A stretch of DNA of 64,000 nucleotides. Origin: Rhynchopus sp. YZ270_cl-10 (Eukaryota; Euglenozoa; Diplonemea; Diplonemida; Diplonemidae). The DNA lies in the NCBI GenBank assembly GCA_964035575.1, contig OZ037836.1:1426001-1490000 (forward strand), given 5' to 3'. Of the stretch, positions 61,714 through 64,000 are shown one piece after another (position 1 is the stretch's first letter; every line of letters starts with the position of its first letter). Below the pieces are notes generated by a model. It ran no database searches and was not told the origin of the DNA. It saw only the letters and a program-made list of their open reading frames with translations. Both the position numbers and the translations under genes were made by a program.

Positions 61714-62224
61714 ACCAGTCCCCTAGTGCATTTTACCTGTCATGACCAGGCCTGACGCTAACTTTTGGGTTTTTGGGAAATAGTGGGATGATGGTCGAAT
61801 ATGGGGGGGTCCGAGACGACAGTGGCCTGCGACGACCACTGGTGTTCAGGTTGCTGCAGCCAAACTATGTCATGGGAGGGTGGGTTGCAAAGCTTGCGCC
61901 GCAGGCGCACGGTACGCTACTTTTATTCTTTCGACGTATCTTTTTCTCACTCCTCGTTGGGTTCTACGAGCTCCGACCACAAAATTGTGGGGGTCACAAC
62001 GCGCAGCAAAGTTCGCAGCTATGCAAACTGCCCCCACGTTTACTTTGCACTTTACCCTCAGTGGTCAAGTACTGACCATATATTACACACAAAACCTGAA
62101 AATGCCCTGTAAAAACTGATACATGCATTTTAGGTCAAAAATACTCAGTTCTGAGCGCAAAGTGACCCCATCACAGCGCAGAGGCTCCGGAGCACTGAAA
62201 TATTTTTTTTTTTTTTGGGAGATA
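61714..62224 (+). repeat. Dispersed hairpin-repeat copy, no gene
   Basis: The CAAACTATGTCATGGGAGGG block and GCGCCGCAGGCGCACGGTAC (61898-61917) as at 13190-13250. The rest is unassigned. Confidence 0.6.
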
Positions 62225-62462
62225 GTCAGACTTACCCTACCCTATTTTGAAAAAGTTCAGACTTGCCCTATGAAAAAGTTCAGACTTGCCCGAAAATAAG
62301 TTCAGACTTGCCCTAAAAGTGTTTTTAGGGCAAGTCTGAACTTATTTTTAGGGCAAACACTTTTTTAGGGCAAGTCTGAACTTTTTTGGGGCAAGTCTGA
62401 ACTTATTTTAGGGCAAGTCTGAACTTATTTTTAGGGTAAGTTTGAACTTATTTTAGGGCAAC
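62225..62462. repeat. AGTTCAGACTTGCCC array in both orientations
   Basis: Three forward copies (62247-62320) face about six reverse copies, GGGCAAGTCTGAACTTATTT (62328-62460), so the block folds into a large hairpin. Unit ~25 bp with an A- or T-rich spacer. Confidence 0.9.
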
Positions 62463-62481
62463 AAGTCAGGCCACTTTGGCT

Positions 62482-62804
62482 GGGTACCCAGGTACCCAGG
62501 TACCCAGGTACCCAGGTACCCAGGTACCCAGGTACCCAGGTACCCAGGTACCCAGGTACCCAGGTACCCAGGTACCCAGGTACCCAGGTACCCAGGTACC
62601 CAGGTACCCAGGTACCCAGGTACCCAGGTACCCAGGTACCCAGGTACCCAGGTACCCAGGTACCCAGGTACCCAGGTACCCAGGTACCCAGGTACCCAGG
62701 TACCCAGGTACCCAGGTACCCAGGTACCCAGGTACCCAGGTACCCAGGTACCCAGGTACCCAGGTACCCAGGTCCAGGTCCAGGAACAGGTACCCAGGAA
62801 CAGG
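62482..62804 (+). repeat. 8-bp (GGTACCCA)n satellite
   Basis: About 36 perfect copies to 62772, then degenerate GGTCCAGGTCCAGGAACAGG. The unit contains the GGTACC palindrome. A single TACCCAGGTACCC recurs at 63170-63182. Open frames (YLGTWVPG) are artefacts. Confidence 0.98.
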
Positions 62805-63283
62805 AAAAAAGTCGTGAAAGAGCAACCACAGCTCCACATGACAAACACAAAAGTGTCCAGTCACGTGGGGCATTCATGCACTGAGGAGATAATGATCCAA
62901 CAATTTACAAGAAAGATTACTTAACCTACTGCTGGAAATTGCCAGGTCGTAGTAACACACAAAGTGTGCCTCCGTTCGGGAAGACCGGATATTCTAGAGA
63001 CCAAAAAGGCCTCAAGAATATCTTCCGGTAGTCAAGGTAGAACCGAGTGAACGGCCCAAGACCCCCGTGGAGAAGTTAAATGTTGTAATGCTATCAGGTA
63101 GAAACTGCGAACACTGTCTTACCCTCCTCAATGCATGGTGGTTGATGTCTTCCACAACAAATTTCCTGTACCCAGGTACCCAAATTCCCAGACCCACGCA
63201 GTGGCACATGACCGCCAAGTGTGAGTGACCCACACATGAGGGAATGCGACACTACGCAAAATTTACCACCAGACCCTGTCTTC
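62805..63283. other. Intergenic DNA, no gene seen
   Basis: GAAGACCGGATATTCT (62978) and AGAATATCTTCCGG (63015) form an inverted pair. No coding sequence recognised. Confidence 0.4.
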
Positions 63284-64000
63284 GTGCACCTGAAGTACAA
63301 CGCCGCAGACAGGCCAAACATGCGTTGGACTCAGAGGAATGCCCGCTGTGCAGGTATCAAACATGAGAACCAACTCCCAGCAACAAGGGGCGCCTTTTGG
63401 CGGGCGTTGTTGAGGGTGTTTGGGGTGCAAAGTTTTCCACAATTTTGATGCGCGGGTACAGAAGTGTTATCTTGTTCTTTCATCTCTAGGAATGTAAATG
63501 TCAATCGCGTTTAACTACCACTAGGGCTTGTTCAGTGAACCCACAAGGGGTCGAAGGGGGTTGGTTATCCCGTATCTATCAAAGGTTGTGTCGACCAGGC
63601 TAAACCACTATGTTACGCTGTACGTTGTTAAATCCGAAGAAATAACACTTTAGCAGCCGCAGGAAGTTTGCTAAAAAGAGTGCCTCACGCTACACAAACC
63701 ACCACCCGCGATTGACTTAGATGTTATAACAAAGAGAATTCAGAACAAAACAACACCCTGCCCCATACACACTAAATTGTCATGCTTCAAGAGCATGCCT
63801 GGGCCAAAATTACTGTGACAAAAAGGCAACAAGACCACCCACAAGGAGTGTGAATTGTGCACTGGTTTTCTGGGGGAACGCAATATTTTCTTGTGCCTCG
63901 TCCTCCGTAAGCAGAGGACAGACTTTCCGGAAGGTTTCCAAAGTCGAATTTCTTGCACTAGCTATGCTCCCTGGGTTAAATGGCTATAGCAGTGACTGAC
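63284..64000 (+). mobile_element. Dispersed ~0.8-kb repeat, copy 2 (runs off the window)
   Basis: Partner of 32262-33075; the match continues to the last base. A frame ending at 63448 reads AADRPNMRWTQRNARCAGIK, then NQLPATRGAFWRALLRVFGV and stops; the NQLPATRG part is also present on the minus strand near 44780. This repeated coding trace suggests the C-terminal end of a mobile-element protein, family unknown. Confidence 0.6.

Noticed and set aside
60814-61755. Several 250-290-codon frames (PVPSTQY, LGTGYWV)
   Set aside because: Translations of the (CCCAGTA)n satellite in all frames and both strands.
62431-62877. Frames rich in YLGTWVPG
   Set aside because: 8-bp GGTACCCA satellite artefact.
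63284-63448. piggyBac C-terminal zinc-binding region
   Set aside because: The frame lacks the expected paired CxxC motifs; it is kept only as an unidentified repeated coding trace.

Overview
This 64-kb window looks like gene-poor, repeat-rich nuclear DNA from a microbial eukaryote. Genes are few and uninterrupted by ordinary introns, all convincing ones lie on the + strand, and a pyrimidine tract plus AG sits just upstream of at least one start codon (12183/12224). That pattern, with very long intergenic tracts, fits a euglenozoan-type protist (kinetoplastid or diplonemid style trans-splicing), but this is inference; no rRNA, tRNA or spliced-leader gene was recognised to fix the lineage.

Layout. 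0-3 kb: dispersed repeats and two foldback elements. 3.1-9.15 kb: five consecutive foldback elements, each bounded by CCTAGG plus a G-run; one carries a 1.36-kb perfect (TACTG)n satellite and the next is a perfect 579-bp-arm palindrome. 10.4-12.9 kb: two single-exon genes, a small basic helical protein and a Cys-rich membrane protein. 13-16.5 kb: dispersed hairpin repeats. 16.7-50.7 kb: a dispersed tandem family of ubiquitin-like/leucine-rich-repeat/basic-tail genes. Two copies are whole (18012-18902, 40533-41468); the others are truncated, frameshifted or split by insertions. Each unit has a G/T-rich upstream block and a conserved ~190-bp downstream block. Between copies lie a broken von Willebrand A/Cys-rich gene, another broken extracellular-type gene, satellites and segmental duplications. 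50.7-64 kb: no convincing host gene; foldbacks, two related inverted-repeat elements with broken tyrosine-recombinase-like coding, tandem repeats built around GCGNAGC mini-hairpins, and two further satellites.

Three things stand out. (1) Structured, non-coding-looking insertions of 57, 611 and 635 bp sit in LRR gene copies and are each flanked by exactly 18-bp target duplications; none has usable GT-AG ends, and the 57-bp one keeps the frame open. (2) The dispersed repeats share a GNA-triloop hairpin core, and all four GCGNAGC heptamers (N = A, C, G, T) occur. (3) Four of the large satellites are variations on one TACTG core. A 2.03-kb element at 41709-43736 with TTA target duplication and GGG-starting ends can be delimited against an empty site near 19160 and explains much of the repeat mix there.
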